A DNA stretch of 64,000 bases from Apricaphanius iberus. Its lineage: Eukaryota > Chordata > Actinopteri > Cyprinodontiformes > Aphaniidae. Made by a program: the position numbers and the translations under genes. The notes below the pieces were generated by a model. It was not told where the DNA came from, did no database searches, and was given only the letters and a program-made list of their open reading frames with translations. Of this stretch, positions 46,801 through 57,698 are shown one piece after another. Where the stretch lies: positions 1,116,001-1,180,000 of the forward strand of contig JAPXFQ010000065.1 of assembly GCA_028564705.1 (NCBI GenBank), written 5' to 3'. Within the stretch, counting starts at the first letter, position 1. Each line of letters opens with the position of its first letter.

Positions 46801-47607
46801 GCAGCCTGTACCAGCCTGCCGTCGGTCTCTAAGTTCTTCCAGAAGGCCCCACTGTTCTCTGGCCGTTGTGTTGTAATTACTGAAGTATCCGCAAGAAGCC
46901 GACTGACTAACTGGCCTTGGCAGACCGCAGAAATGAGAATGCTGAAGTAATTACGTTGCTTTAAAGTCATGCTAATCTTAAAGATGTTATGGGAGTCATT
47001 ATGAAGGCAGTTTAAGGGAACCTCATGAAAAGAATGTAATAGGGAGGACCACATTAGTCGAGCTGTCAGAGATTAAATGTTGGAGATTCAAAAGAGTTGG
47101 CGAGTGGAAGAACTGCCTCACATGTCAGCTATCTGACTTCAAATGCTTTTCTCTGGGCTAAAATCAATCAGAGCTACTTGTGTGACCTTTTCACAGGAGC
47201 GCGCTGATGTGTTTAGAGTTCCCGTTTGAAATATGCCCGTTATTTTCCCCGGGCTCAACAGGACAGCAGACGGAACACGGGACAAAATGTTAAGTATCTG
47301 AGTGTGTCCGCTCGTCTGCAGACAGAGCAGTGCGGTGATCCTAAATGTTCGTTCTGCTGTCTCTCTCCAGGAAGATGAAGAGCCCTCGGTCACTCCTCCC
47401 TCCATCCAGAAGAGCTTTTCAAGGCCCGCCCGCCCTGCCAACCGCCGCCTCCCCTCCAGATGGGCCAGCCGCTCCCCCACTTCATCCTCCTCTCCCTCAT
47501 CCTCTCCATGTACCACCCCTTTCATCCCAACTTCCTTTCCCCTCCAGAAATACTCTTCTTCCTTTACTTACACACATGGCTTTCACATAGAGACCGTCAT
47601 CATTTGA
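31225..47607 (+). CDS. kiaa0408: KIAA0408 orthologue (MTCL/SOGA C-terminal-half-like protein)
   Basis: Complete seven-exon model: 31225-31644, 34125-34292, 39156-39437, 40756-41283, 41427-41506, 42902-44645, 47371-47607. All GT-AG, phase 0 except phase 2 between exons 5 and 6; 1152 aa versus about 694 in human KIAA0408. Exons 1-3 encode coiled coil (KKKLEDLKKRRVQDKEEW, GGENRRILLDLKTVLEEV, REKAELLERFDVERREWE). Exon 5 encodes ALKEIARVSEELCSYQDEI. The large exon 6 is Ser/Pro-rich with PPIPPRTSSWNLSS and RSNYGAVERILKNYES. Exon 7 holds the strongly conserved FSRPARPANRRLPSRWASR. These blocks occur in the same order in the human protein as I recall it. Molecular function is not established; relation to the MTCL/SOGA family suggests a cytoskeletal role. 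The start is the first in-frame ATG of exon 1; an upstream exon cannot be excluded. Confidence 0.93.
33166..34070 (+). mobile_element. Dispersed repeat, copy 2, in KIAA0408 intron 1
   Basis: 33166-33420 matches 13129-13510 without the 137-bp insert. 33960-34070 ('gattttcagtaaaggagacc') matches 13855-13935. The middle parts differ. The copy ends about 55 bp before KIAA0408 exon 2. Confidence 0.6.
34293..37469. other. KIAA0408 intron 2, first part
   Basis: Apart from the compound microsatellite, no repeat family is recognised. The stretch about 36540-37260 looks like unique, less AT-rich sequence and could be conserved non-coding DNA, but nothing in the sequence alone proves that. Confidence 0.35.
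34763..34844. repeat. (CT)n followed by (TA)n microsatellite
   Basis: About 27 CT units (34763-34816), then 'ttatt' and about 11 TA units to 34844, in KIAA0408 intron 2. Confidence 0.95.
37470..38560 (+). mobile_element. Tc1/mariner relic (family A) in KIAA0408 intron 2
   Basis: Starts with terminal-repeat sequence (37490-37610: 'actattcatactgattgaac', 'taggattctatgtaatagat'). It continues through 'cagagtcatgctgtgggtat' and 'caccaggcagcaggacaaca' to 'gtagtcaaagtccagatcta' (38268-38287, the degraded SPDLN codons). Many frameshifts and deletions; non-functional. Confidence 0.7.
39470..39980. mobile_element. 'gacttggactcg' repeat containing a hAT MITE fragment
   Basis: The outer parts (39470-39560, 39784-39980) are built from repeats of 'acttggactcg/gacttgac' words, a common fish MITE pattern. 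The inner part 39565-39783 matches the right half of the element at 58569-59110, including tatcggatcggtatcgggta and the end ttggatcgatgcacctcta. It lies just after KIAA0408 exon 3. Confidence 0.6.
41565..42600 (-). mobile_element. Tc1 relic of Sleeping Beauty-like type in KIAA0408 intron 5
   Basis: Minus-strand transposase landmarks in order: 'ggtgcttcctgcagcaaaac', 'tttcatcagaccacaagaaa', 'acgttcatcgctggggga', 'atgatgaaccagactttcgg' and 'tacatccacagaagttcctc'. Ends resembling 'gaagtttacata' are near 41586 and 42565. This differs from family A. All frames are broken. Confidence 0.65.
44674..44703. repeat. (TAA)n microsatellite
   Basis: About ten TAA units starting 28 bases after the exon 6 donor of the KIAA0408 orthologue. 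Confidence 0.95.
44931..46313. mobile_element. hAT-like element with inverted ends, KIAA0408 intron 6
   Basis: The left end ctaaggctacgttcacactg and the right end tagtgtgaagttgccttag are inverted repeats (right reversed: ctaaggcaacttcacacta). The 1.38-kb interior has no open frame. 45770-46090 is repeated at 48811-49145. No certain target duplication. Confidence 0.65.
46640..47060. other. Unique-looking block before the last KIAA0408 exon
   Basis: Balanced base composition with homeodomain-like words (taattac at 46874 and 46949, gctaat at 46971) and no repeat signature. Possible conserved non-coding element or enhancer; inference only. Confidence 0.3.
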
Positions 47608-48575
47608 AACTCCATGTTGTTATGTTTTGGAACCAACCAGAAACCTTTACTGAATATTTTACCCTTTGTTTCTCCTCTTGTATACACCAAACCCAAATTA
47701 CATACTCACTACTAAAGACTGAGGATCTATTCTGAACGTATTCATGGACTAACTGTGCTTGTGGCATCCTGTGGAACATACCAGAAGAAGGAAGGCCAAT
47801 ACATCCAAATCATTATGCCCCAGCTAACCCGCCACGCATGATGGACAGCATCAAATGAAATGACTTTCCAAGCATTGCCATCCATCTGAACGAATAATCT
47901 CTTCTCAGGTCTAGATTCCAGCTTTGACTAGTGTAGCTTTGCAGATCTACTTATAAAAGCCTTTTACTAATCTCTCTCCAGTATAGAAGGGATTGACAAC
48001 CTGATAAATAGTCTAGTTTATATTGAAATTCGTAATGAATATATGTTACATGCAGAACATGCAGCAGTATGTTCAGCTCAGAGATGGATCGCGTGTTTCC
48101 CTGAGAAAAACTTGAGTAAACTTAAGTAAAGTACCTTGAATTAAATGGCTGGACTGTACCTTGACTGTGACCCGAATATTTTGTTTTTCATTACAGTTTC
48201 ACTTTACAATTATTATCATTAAGCAAAAACACATTTACTTTTAGTAATAGCTGCATAAAAAATACTTTTTTATAACTTTACCAAAGGCTGGTTTATTGTT
48301 AATTTTCTAGATTTTTAAGTGTATTGCTCAGAATAACATTGTCTCTTTTTTGCCATAGCTAACTTTTCTTTTTAAAGGTTTGTGTGTAAAAACATTATTT
48401 ACAAGAGCCTGTTTTTTGCATTACACTTGCTCCTAAAAAAAGATAGGAATGCCTTTTTTACTCTGAATAACTGAACGGTCATCTCTGAGGATGTTCCCCA
48501 GCTAAGTAGTGTTTTTTATGGCTGAATGGTGGTGAAACACAATGCCTTTGCAGTTTGTTTTGTATAATAAACAAG
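47608..48575 (+). other. kiaa0408: Probable 3'UTR of the KIAA0408 orthologue
   Basis: Follows the TGA at 47605-47607. The first AATAAA in a sensible context is at 48566-48571, just before a Tc1 relic begins. AT-rich, without recognised repeats. Confidence 0.45.
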
Positions 48576-49850
48576 ATTCCAAAAATGTCCCAACTGTTGT
48601 AAAAGTCTTTATCCCCCTTGAAGTTTTGCACATTTTTTCATGCTTAAAACCACAAACTTTAATGTCTTTTATTGGGATTTTATGGAACAGATGCAAAGTA
48701 GTGCATTTTGGGTAGTTTGAAAGAAACTGACATGGTTCTTTTTAAAGAAATAAAGATCTGAAAAGTGTGGTATAAATTTGTATTTAGCCTCAGTGAGTCC
48801 GTTCACTACGGTACGGAGTCCAGATTTGAGATTTTGCTCAGATACTCTCATAAATAGTGTTTTATATAATAATTCAGTTCCCTGAACTGTGTGCATTCTG
48901 TTACATGTTTAAAAAAAACTATCAAGGCCAGTAACATCTGCTTGATTGTAAACTATAGAATGTTTAATTATTTCGCTTTTGTTTTTTGCAAAATTTTGCA
49001 CAGCTGAATTTATTAGAAGGGAACGTTGCTGTCCATAAAACTAAATCTCTCTCAACATTATTGATTAAATCTTTAGATATTTAACAATAGATTAACATAT
49101 ACGATTAATGTATTTTTACACACACAAATACAGCTGTTATGCGGGATTTTGTGTCTACTATATCTGCACACCTATAGACTTATACGTCTGTCTGCTTCTA
49201 GTACCAAAGGAGCTTGAACTGAAATTGGAAGGAAAACATCTATGGACAGAAAACTGCAGACTTTGACTGGGCCGTTCTATTTCCTGTTTATGCATTTAAG
49301 CCATGTGTAGCTCCGCCTGTGTTTCCAGATGTCCCGTTTGAAAATGGACCTATGTCCCTGTTTTTAAATCTTTTTTCACCCTCTGACCAGTTTTCTTCTT
49401 CATCTAGCTCCACCCATTGTCCAATCCAGTCCTCCTTGGGCTGAGGGCATGCAGGTTGGAGGTTTTCCTCCACTCTACTGCAATTACTTGATGGCTAAAC
49501 TGTTCCATCTTGTTCTCATCTGTCTGGAGCAACTCCTTCACAACTGTATCCCTGACCTGCCATCTGCGTACCTTGGTCTTCATGATGCTGGTGATTTTCT
49601 AATGTTCTCTAAAAAACCTCTGAGGCCTTCACAGGACAGTTGGATTTATGGTGACATTAAATTACACACAGATGGACTCTGTACTATTAAGGTGATTTCT
49701 AAAGGCATATCAGACACATTTAAAAGGATTATTTCCGTTCCACTTTTTGCAGAATTATGCACACTTTTATGTAGGTCTCAAAATAATCCTAGGAAATCAA
49801 ACAGAAGCTTGTGGTTGTAATGTGGAATGTGTTTTACTGCACTAAAAAGC
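48576..49850 (-). mobile_element. Tc1/mariner relic (family A) with a hAT fragment inside
   Basis: 48576-48800 is the terminal region ('cccccttgaagttttgcac', 'ttattgggattttatggaac'). 49255-49720 is body sequence ('actttgactgggccgttct', 'accttggtcttcatgatgct', 'aaacctctgaggccttcac', 'gacattaaattacacacaga'). 49805-49850 is the other end ('gcttgtggttgtaatgtgg'). Between them, 48811-49145 is a piece of another element. Confidence 0.65.
48811..49145. mobile_element. Fragment of the 44.9-46.3-kb hAT-like element
   Basis: Matches 45770-46090 in the same orientation at roughly 85% by eye, from 'agtccagatttgagattttg' to 'acacacaaatacagctgtt'. It lacks the element's ends. Confidence 0.75.
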
Positions 49851-52089
49851 ACCCAAAACTTTTTCTTTTTTTAAGGTGTAATGTAATAATCAATAACCTT
49901 GAGCATTAATTAGTGATGTCACTTGAGGTCTACAGGCTATGCTGTTTTTTTTTTTCTTTTTTAAATCTAGGCAGAGGTGCCTAAGCTTTGCTGTACCAGC
50001 AATTTTCACATAAAGATTCATGTGGCTGCAGCTCTGAGGATTCGTCTGTGACACTGCAGCTGACAAAGATGAAGCACCAGAACCAAATAACTGTCTGGCA
50101 CCTTTTGCTTCTTTCCTTCCTTCCTTGATATCTTTGGCGACGCCCTGATCTGCTCCTCTAAGTGGTGGTTGCCGAGCACAGAGATCCGAGAAACTGAAAT
50201 ATGAACAAAAAAGAATACATTTTTATACCAGCATATTGCAATAGTATCTGATAGATCCTCACTTTGCTATTAATATCACGTATTCCCAGGCATTTTACTC
50301 ACTGTTGGTAAATATAAAGAGAGATGCTACCCAGAGCCCCCCCTCTGAAACCTAGCACCCTTTGCTGATGGAAATAGCAGGTGTGGCAGTGTTGTGGTGC
50401 CAGAAATCTTACCCCTCTGCTCATAGATACATAAATATTTCCATTCTCTCTTCAAGAGCGGCCTAGCTCCGCGCGGAATGTCTCATCCTGCGTTTCTGTG
50501 TCAAGGTTGGGAAAGAGGGTTGATTCCCAGTAAAGTCCTTTGCTGGTGTCTGGGGGTCTCCAGATGGTGCAGCCATTATATAACCAGTGCTGACTGCCTT
50601 CCGGCCAGAGCTGCTTAAATTCACAGCAATGGAAAGAATTTCTGCAGCGATCTGGGTTTGATCAGCCCAGCAGAGTGACAGCAGTGACTTATATTATAGA
50701 CACCAAGCATAGAAGCAAAAGCTACTGCATGATCATTTTGCAAATGGAAACCAAACTGCCTCACCATTCCTGTTTTTAATCTACACAATGTTTGTTTTTT
50801 TAACATCCATTCATTCACAGGATAATTTTACCTGTAAAGAAGAAACCAATCAGGTTGTTGCAGACTTTTGTGTCTATTTCCACTGCGGCCAAGCAAATAA
50901 ATTCACCATTATGTGTTTTACAGATTTTAGCTGTTCACTTTTGGAGCAGGACTCTAGAACATTTGGATGATTTGTTTTCCAGGAAGATATTGCCTTTCAT
51001 TCCTCATCTCCACTTTTTGCAACACTGTGTATAGGAAGTAGCCTTTTCCATGTCTTCATCCTCTACTACATTCATATGAAAGCAATCTGTATATTCTGAG
51101 CCTCTGTGTTCTTTACAGCCCTTCTGACTAGTAACCTCAGGTTCTCTGAGGACATCTAGGCACCGGCTGCCATCGGGTCTGTCTTTTAGCTTTAAACTAG
51201 AACCTTGAGGACCAGATTTTATTTTGAATACACCTCATCCCCTAACCCTGAAAATATTTAGATAGAACTTGCTAGTACCTATTTGATCTCCTTTTTTGCC
51301 TTCAGAACTGCCCTAAACATTAACTCTATAAATTTAACAGGGTGGAGACTATTTTTTTTTTGGTGGAGATTTCTGCCTGTGATGACACAACAGCAGCGGA
51401 TGTTTTACGGCTGAACATCCATGATGAGAATCTCCCGTTCCGCTACATCCCAGACATGCTTTGTTGAAATTAGATCAGGTGACTACATATTATGGAGGAT
51501 CATCTCTGGCAAAATTCACAATAAATAAATAAATGTGGGAACAAATAAATTAATAAAATGTCAAATATATTTGTAAGTATACAAATAAATAGGGAAAATT
51601 AAATGTGGAACTAAACAAATAAGTACATTTAAAAAATAAACATTGAAATAAATGAATACATCTAAATATATATGTAATGATTAAATAAATGGTTGATTAT
51701 ATAAATATAAAACAAATCAATAAAGATTATATATATATAATCCTTTAAATCTATTTAATTTAAATATTGCAACTTTTTAAATAGAATTTGTATGAAATAA
51801 TTAGTTAAAAGGAACTTGCCTAGTTGCTGCAAAAAATAAATAAATTGAACAGTTGATATTTTGAATATCCTCTACATTGAAAAACAAAACTTTATCAAAC
51901 GGAGTAATATTCATATTTTCTTAAATTTTAACATCTGTATTTTCTGTTTTATTTCAGCATTTATGAGTGACCCGGGATGGGATGGAGGGGGGAGTTGTTG
52001 CTATTCAACCGTTTAGTTCGCTTGTGCCTTGGGCCGGCTCTGGAAATTTTCTTCTTCTTTCATAAACAACTACATTAAAACAAACCCAT
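49851..52089. other. Intergenic stretch, no gene seen
   Basis: Contains an AT-rich block at 51520-51860 made of imperfect 'aaataaataaat' runs. No coding region or clear element elsewhere. Confidence 0.5.
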
Positions 52090-52377
52090 TAATCGCCTAT
52101 ACCACCTAATACTTGCAGAGGACTCCAGGGGTCATTGGCAGATAGATGCAGGGTACACCCTGAGAGTAACATGGAGGACAAAAAATAATGCCCACAAGAA
52201 CCCTGAGGTAATTCCAAGAGACCAGCTAACCCAACAGTCATGCGTTTGGAAAGTGGGCGGAACCAAGAGAGAACCCATACATGCATGGTGAAAGCATGCA
52301 AACTCCATGCCGAAATACCTCATGCGGGATTCTCACTGTAAAGCTGCAGTGCTACCAACTGCACCACCATGCAGCCA
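52090..52377 (-). mobile_element. RTE/SINE-like dispersed repeat, minus strand
   Basis: Reverse order of the same repeat as at 6.2 kb and 13.3 kb: 'gatgcagggtacaccctgag', 'acagtcatgcgtttggaaag', 'gagagaacccatacatgcat', 'catgcaaactccatgccg' and the end 'actgcaccaccatgcagcc'. Confidence 0.65.
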
Positions 52378-52488
52378 ACATTAAAACTAATTTATATTAG
52401 ATTTTTGTTTTTAATGCAAAAGGCCCTGATACACTTTCTGTTTTGTTTTGATTTGACTCTAGATAAATAAATTAAATTCTGAGTATGT

Positions 52489-52686
52489 GCACTCAAAAAG
52501 AGGACTTATTGGATTAACACAATTTAAAAATTGACGTTTTTCCATCCAATAAATATATGCTGGTTCAATTAATTACAATACATTACATTGTCCAGATGTA
52601 TTTGAATTTGGTTGAACAAGCATATAATTATTGGATGGAAAACCTGCAATCATCTAAATTGTGCTAGTCAGGTGAGTCTTTTTTTC
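52489..52686. mobile_element. Near-palindromic MITE
   Basis: Left actcaaaaagaggacttatt... and right ...gtgagtctttttttc form inverted arms of about 75 bp. The best-matched inner word is ttttccatccaataaatata versus its inverse tataattattggatggaaaa. No coding capacity. Confidence 0.7.
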
Positions 52687-53799
52687 CCCCCACTTTGTTA
52701 AGTTTTTTATGTCAGAGATGATAAAGCCAAGCTGACTGCAGCACATTTAGAGACTTCCTGTGGAGGACAGCAGCTTATTGATTGGCACATTGTGTATCAC
52801 TTTACTGACCACACACAGCACACTCGCAGTCGCATACAGTCTTGCGTTGGCAGCATTTGTGCATGCATATGTAGCTCTATCTTTGTGTTTCTTCTAGCCA
52901 AGCTGCACTTTCAGACAGGCTTCCATTAGCAGCTAAATTGTCAGTCTGCAGCTGCAACACTGAAATCCAAACCAGACAGTTAGACACAAGACAGCTTGTC
53001 AGTCTTTCCCACCCATCCTAGTGCAAGTTGTACAGTCTATGCATCATGCCGACATTACCCAAATATTGCATCCTGCATTTTGAGCTTCTAGCTAGCAATA
53101 TGCATGGAAATGTTGCAGGATATTGCTGATGTCTAGAGAGGGGAAAGAGAAATGGTCTTCCTGGGAACATCCCAACTCACTTTTCTGAATTCCTTCCCCA
53201 CTTTTAAATAGACCAAAGACGTATTGACCATCAAAGAGAGGTCATTCTGCTGCAGCCTTGGATACGATGCAAAAGCACCTTGTTGATTATCTTGTAAGAT
53301 TTGCACTGCAGTAATGGAGGAATTTAAGCTGCAAAAACGCCTTTTTTTTCCTTCCAAACCCAATATTAAGTGTAATAGAAGTTCAGCAGAAGTTCAGTCG
53401 TTCATTGTGTACTAAAAAAGAAAAGAGAACAGTTTGTCCCACTTTGATTCTGAGTTTTTTTTTATTTATAGCAGCAGCGGAAGTGTGGACTGAAGTGAAC
53501 GTTTCATTCCATCATAAATTTGACCATAGGACACAAAGTAGGACACATTTCCCATTCATTTTGTTTACACTTTTTGCCATTTACTGAACAATCTGGATTA
53601 TTTTTGGCTATATGATTAATATCTACCTTACCTACCTAATTTGAGATTTTAAGCTTTCACAAAACATCATTATTAATAATATGTCCAAAAATATGTTGAC
53701 GTGTTTTAAAGACTGATCAACAAGTCGCCAGTTATTTAGGTCTGTCTCCACTGTGAGCCTCTAGCATTTCACACTTTTCACTACCCTTCAGAGAAGAGG

Positions 53800-54545
53800 C
53801 TTCCTCTAAGCTGATATATTATATCCTCGGTTTTATGTGATAGACCATGAGGCCCATGGTAACTCTGGAGGAGCTCCAGACAACCGCAGCTCAGGAGAAA
53901 GAATCTGTCACCAGGACAACTATTAGTTGTGATCTCAACAAACTTTTACTTAAGAGTGCAAGAAGAACAGCCTTGCTGAGGGAAAGCTACGAGCAGTACC
54001 TTTCATGGTTTCAGAAGCGATGTAGAGGGCAGAACATGTGGACGGAGGCTCTCTGGTCAGATGAGTCCAAAACAGTTATTTGTGCTAAAAGCTACCACCA
54101 TACATTTTCTAAACCGGACTATCTTCACTGGAAAACATGGCAGTGGCAGCAGGGATGTTGTTCTTCAATAAGAACAAATCACCTTCAAAGACAGTTAATT
54201 CAGGTAGAGCTTGCTTTATTTGACAAAGAAGAATAGCTATATTAGTCTCTGGACTTACTAAACTGGGCCAATAAGCATACGTCAGAGTACTTGCAGCAGT
54301 AGTTGTGCTGTGAAAGGTGGTAATAAGTATTGTCTCAGACAAGGTGAATACAACTGCAGGCTTTTAGGCTTTTATTTTTTAAAACAAATGTAAAAAATGT
54401 ATCATTTTAATGACATTTAATAAGTACACATTTCTTCATAAAATCGAAATAGAATACATTGAGGTTTTTTAACAATGTCATCAAATATGAAAAAGTTCAC
54501 TGGGTGTAAAACCTTGTCGGAGTGAATAACAGCTATAACTGCATG
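53800..54545 (+). mobile_element. Tc1/mariner deletion derivative (family A)
   Basis: At 53831-53848 terminal sequence 'ggttttatgtgatagacc' is fused directly to transposase-gene sequence 'aggcccatggtaactctgg'. The ORF from 53847 translates to degraded transposase (TRTTISCDL, MWTEALWSDESK) but lacks the catalytic core. The right end (54340-54520) is a terminal repeat. Non-functional. Confidence 0.7.
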
Positions 54546-55099
54546 GGCGGTTCAGGGGACAGTACCCCTGTACACCTGGTCCCGGCTCCTCTTATGGCCC
54601 CTGTGCTGAGGAGATCATATACAAAATCAATTTCTCATGGTGATATGCGTTTGCACTAAAGTGCAATTAATGAATCCCTTGGACCAGAGTCACTTCTTGC
54701 CCTCACAGTTCTAGCTTAAAGTTGTGGTCCGTAGCGTGACGTCATTAAGGAAGCGAGGAGCAGATTTTGAAATGTGAGTGACAACACCCCTGCTCCCACT
54801 TTCCTTCTGGAAGGAGCTGAAAGCATCGCCTCATACCAGGCACCTGCTGGGAAAGCAAAGTCATCAAAGAGAGCAACACTGCATTGACCTACTTTTTACA
54901 ATGGAGTTTTTGAGTGAAGGGTGATTCATTTTTTATTTTTTATTTACCATAACCCTCTACCTACTTTAAGCTCATAAAATGACTGAGGCGTGTCATCCCA
55001 TAGAGCATGCTGAAGACAGTGGCGCATTTTCACTGACTGACAGCGCCCTCTTGTGGATATGCAATTCTATTGGTCAACACTCTATGGATTTGTCTAAAT

Positions 55100-55401
55100 C
55101 CGTGATTCTCAAACTGTGGTACGCAAGCTCTCCCTAGTGGTAGGCTACTTGGTGGGAAATTCTGAATATTTTTTGAAAATAAAATAAATTTAAAAAATGT
55201 ACAAATCACACACAGTGTGGCTGTGACTGGCAGCAATTACCAATAAATAATCCTTATTAGGAGTAAATAAGCCTATTTTGTTAATTACCTATAGTTAAAA
55301 GTGTAAGCCTTCTCTGCTGTATGTTTAGGTAGGTCATGATCGTGGTACTTGGAGAACATTTTCTCAGGTTGTATCCACTGTAAAAAGTTTGAGAAATACA
55401 G
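55100..55401. mobile_element. hAT-type MITE with perfect 8-bp target duplication
   Basis: Flanked on both sides by gtctaaat (55092-55099 and 55402-55409). Ends are ccgtgattctcaaactgtgg and, reversed, ctgtatttctcaaacttttt, imperfect inverted repeats. 302 bp, non-coding. Confidence 0.85.
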
Positions 55402-55409
55402 GTCTAAAT

Positions 55410-57615
55410 GATTCGTTTTTAAATTCTTAAAAATTGACTACTTTCAGACAGTTAGATTTAAACAAGTTACTAAGTTACTTTGAAAATGTAGAAAATTGTA
55501 CTGCAGATTTAAAAATGAAGTAAAAATTAAATATTCTTCTAAAGGCGCATTTTTACATGTTTTGAGATATGATCAGTTTTCATTAGCTAGATTATGGATC
55601 TGCAACCTGCAGCGGTGGAGCTATTTGGCACACGTTGGTAGGCCTATATTACGTTAATATATTAAACGATGAAACATTGCCCTGCTTTTTAACATTTGTA
55701 TTATTGTTCCGTTATGTGCCCCCATGAAAAAAAAAAATAATAATAATAACAACATTCCCCATTCCCTCCCCGGTAAATTTGGTCATGAACTGGCGGTTCA
55801 TCAGACACTTTACAGCTTTAGTCAAACTTAAAGCACATTCCCCCCCTTACCATGTCCTGCATAATATCCATTGTATTTGGCGCCATCGTGTGGTGCAGTT
55901 TAGGAGCTACATAACCGGCTGTTAAACGGACCTTGTTTCTCTCTAGCTCTCGTTCCTACTGGTGCAGATTTCACGGCGACACACAGCAAGGTTGTTCCGG
56001 AGAATGTATGTAAATATTATTTGAGTAGCAATGGTTTTCTTAACCAGTCTTTGTTTTTTCCTTAAATAATTTGCTGAAATTGTGGACCCTTTTCTAGGCG
56101 AGGTATTTGTTCGATTCAATTTTTCATTTATCGGTTCACTTCAAGTTAATTTTGGCGCCTTTAGTAGAAACAGTTCAGAGCCTTCTCATTTTCGCATTTG
56201 GCAAGACAAACCTCCGTGTGTTGTCTCATGGGAAAAGTCAACACAAATTTGTGTATTACTATCGAATGTATAAATAAAAAAAATGAAGGTTTTTAAATAA
56301 TTTTTGAGGATCAATCTAAAGATTTTCATGAGCATTAATATCATCGTCCCATGTGTATTGTATTGTTGTATTGTTTTTGTCTGCACGTGTAATTGAAATT
56401 CTTAAATAAAAGGGATGAGAGAGGATCCTTCAGTAGTTTTAGGAGGTTTTAATCACAGACTTGTTGATCAAACAAGGAGGACAGCATTACACAGGACATA
56501 TGCATGCTGACCTGCCTTCCAACATGACACAGCCATATATTCAGCAATCCTAAGAGCTATGAGCATACATCAAATACATTTCTTCAAGATGAGAACCCAA
56601 GACTCGCAGGCGTCAGCTGGCTATACAGACAAGGTATCATCTTGCCCATATCAAAGTGCCCTTACGTATCTGAAGGTTTCTATGCCACCCAGAGATGTAG
56701 CAACAGAAATCAGTACAATTGACCTGACTTGGAATCATACAGGGTCTTCTAATCAGATTGGTTACAATTTCATAAGGAAAGAGCACACAGAAACTATCAG
56801 TATTTAATAATCCACAGAGCAGATTATTCTTAACCTCTAAACAGTCCCCCTTTTTTAGTACTACCAGAGTAATAAAAAAAATAAGATCTAATGATTTAAA
56901 ACAACACACCAGAAGCTACCAATAATATAAAAATGATTAATTTTGATCATATCTGATCCTTTTTCCATATCCTTGCCATGTGCCCACCCTGATCCATAAG
57001 GCGCTGTCCTACACCGAATTTCAGTTGATAGTCGATGACCAGGCCTTTGCGGAACGGCAATCATCAGGATCAGGTGTGTTAAAGTAGGTGAACATCTAAC
57101 ACATGCAGTGCAGTGTGTCTTCACTGCTCTACATGGCTTGCAGTAAACTGCAAACAGCACCTTTTGTGGTTTTCATTCCAAATTGTCCGGCCAATTTTTC
57201 TACAAAAGCCAGATATGTGGACTGTTTGGCTAAAGCTTGTCTCGTTGCCACGTTCTCCCACCTGAGCTGTGGATCATAGCAGCTCCTCTGAGGCTTTCAC
57301 AGACCAGCTTGAGATTAATTCACACAAAAAGTAGACTCTGCTTGCTAATGAGGTGACCTCTGGAGGCATAGGATTTTATTTAGTGCATCACAGTAACAGG
57401 GGCTGAATACAAGCGCACTCCACTCTACAGATGTTAATACGTAAAAAACAAAAGAGAAGGAAACCAAGTATGACTATTTTTGCTTCACTTCATTGGACCA
57501 AATAACAACCAAAGCGTTTGTATCACCCGTTTCCACATGTTTTCTGTCTACTCGTGTTACCAGAGTGATGTGCTGCAGGTTAATGACTTTTTTTTCCCCA
57601 CCCGTTTCTCGTCAG
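55410..57615. other. Upstream region of echdc1
   Basis: No coding exon identified. A 5'UTR exon of echdc1 is expected somewhere here because the first coding exon is preceded by a strong acceptor. The stretch 56400-57470 has the look of repeat-derived sequence but no family was recognised. Confidence 0.4.
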
Positions 57616-57698
57616 TCGTCATACAGCAGCAGGATGGTCCTCTGTGCCCTGAACAAACGGCTCCTGAGGTTCAGCAGCTGCGGTGCTCTGATGGCCAG
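57616..57698 (+). CDS. echdc1: echdc1 first coding exon
   Basis: Encodes MVLCALNKRLLRFSSCGALMA plus two bases of the next codon (CDS from 57634). It is preceded by a long pyrimidine tract and AG ending at 57615, so it looks like an internal exon with a separate 5'UTR exon upstream. The donor is ag|gtactg. Joining to 60521 makes AG+G (Arg) and keeps the frame into LQRRSCRCVHSSIRGYN. Confidence 0.8.

Noticed and set aside
53847..54236. 129-codon ORF as a protein-coding gene
   Set aside because: It translates to degraded Tc1 transposase with deletions; listed as a mobile element relic.
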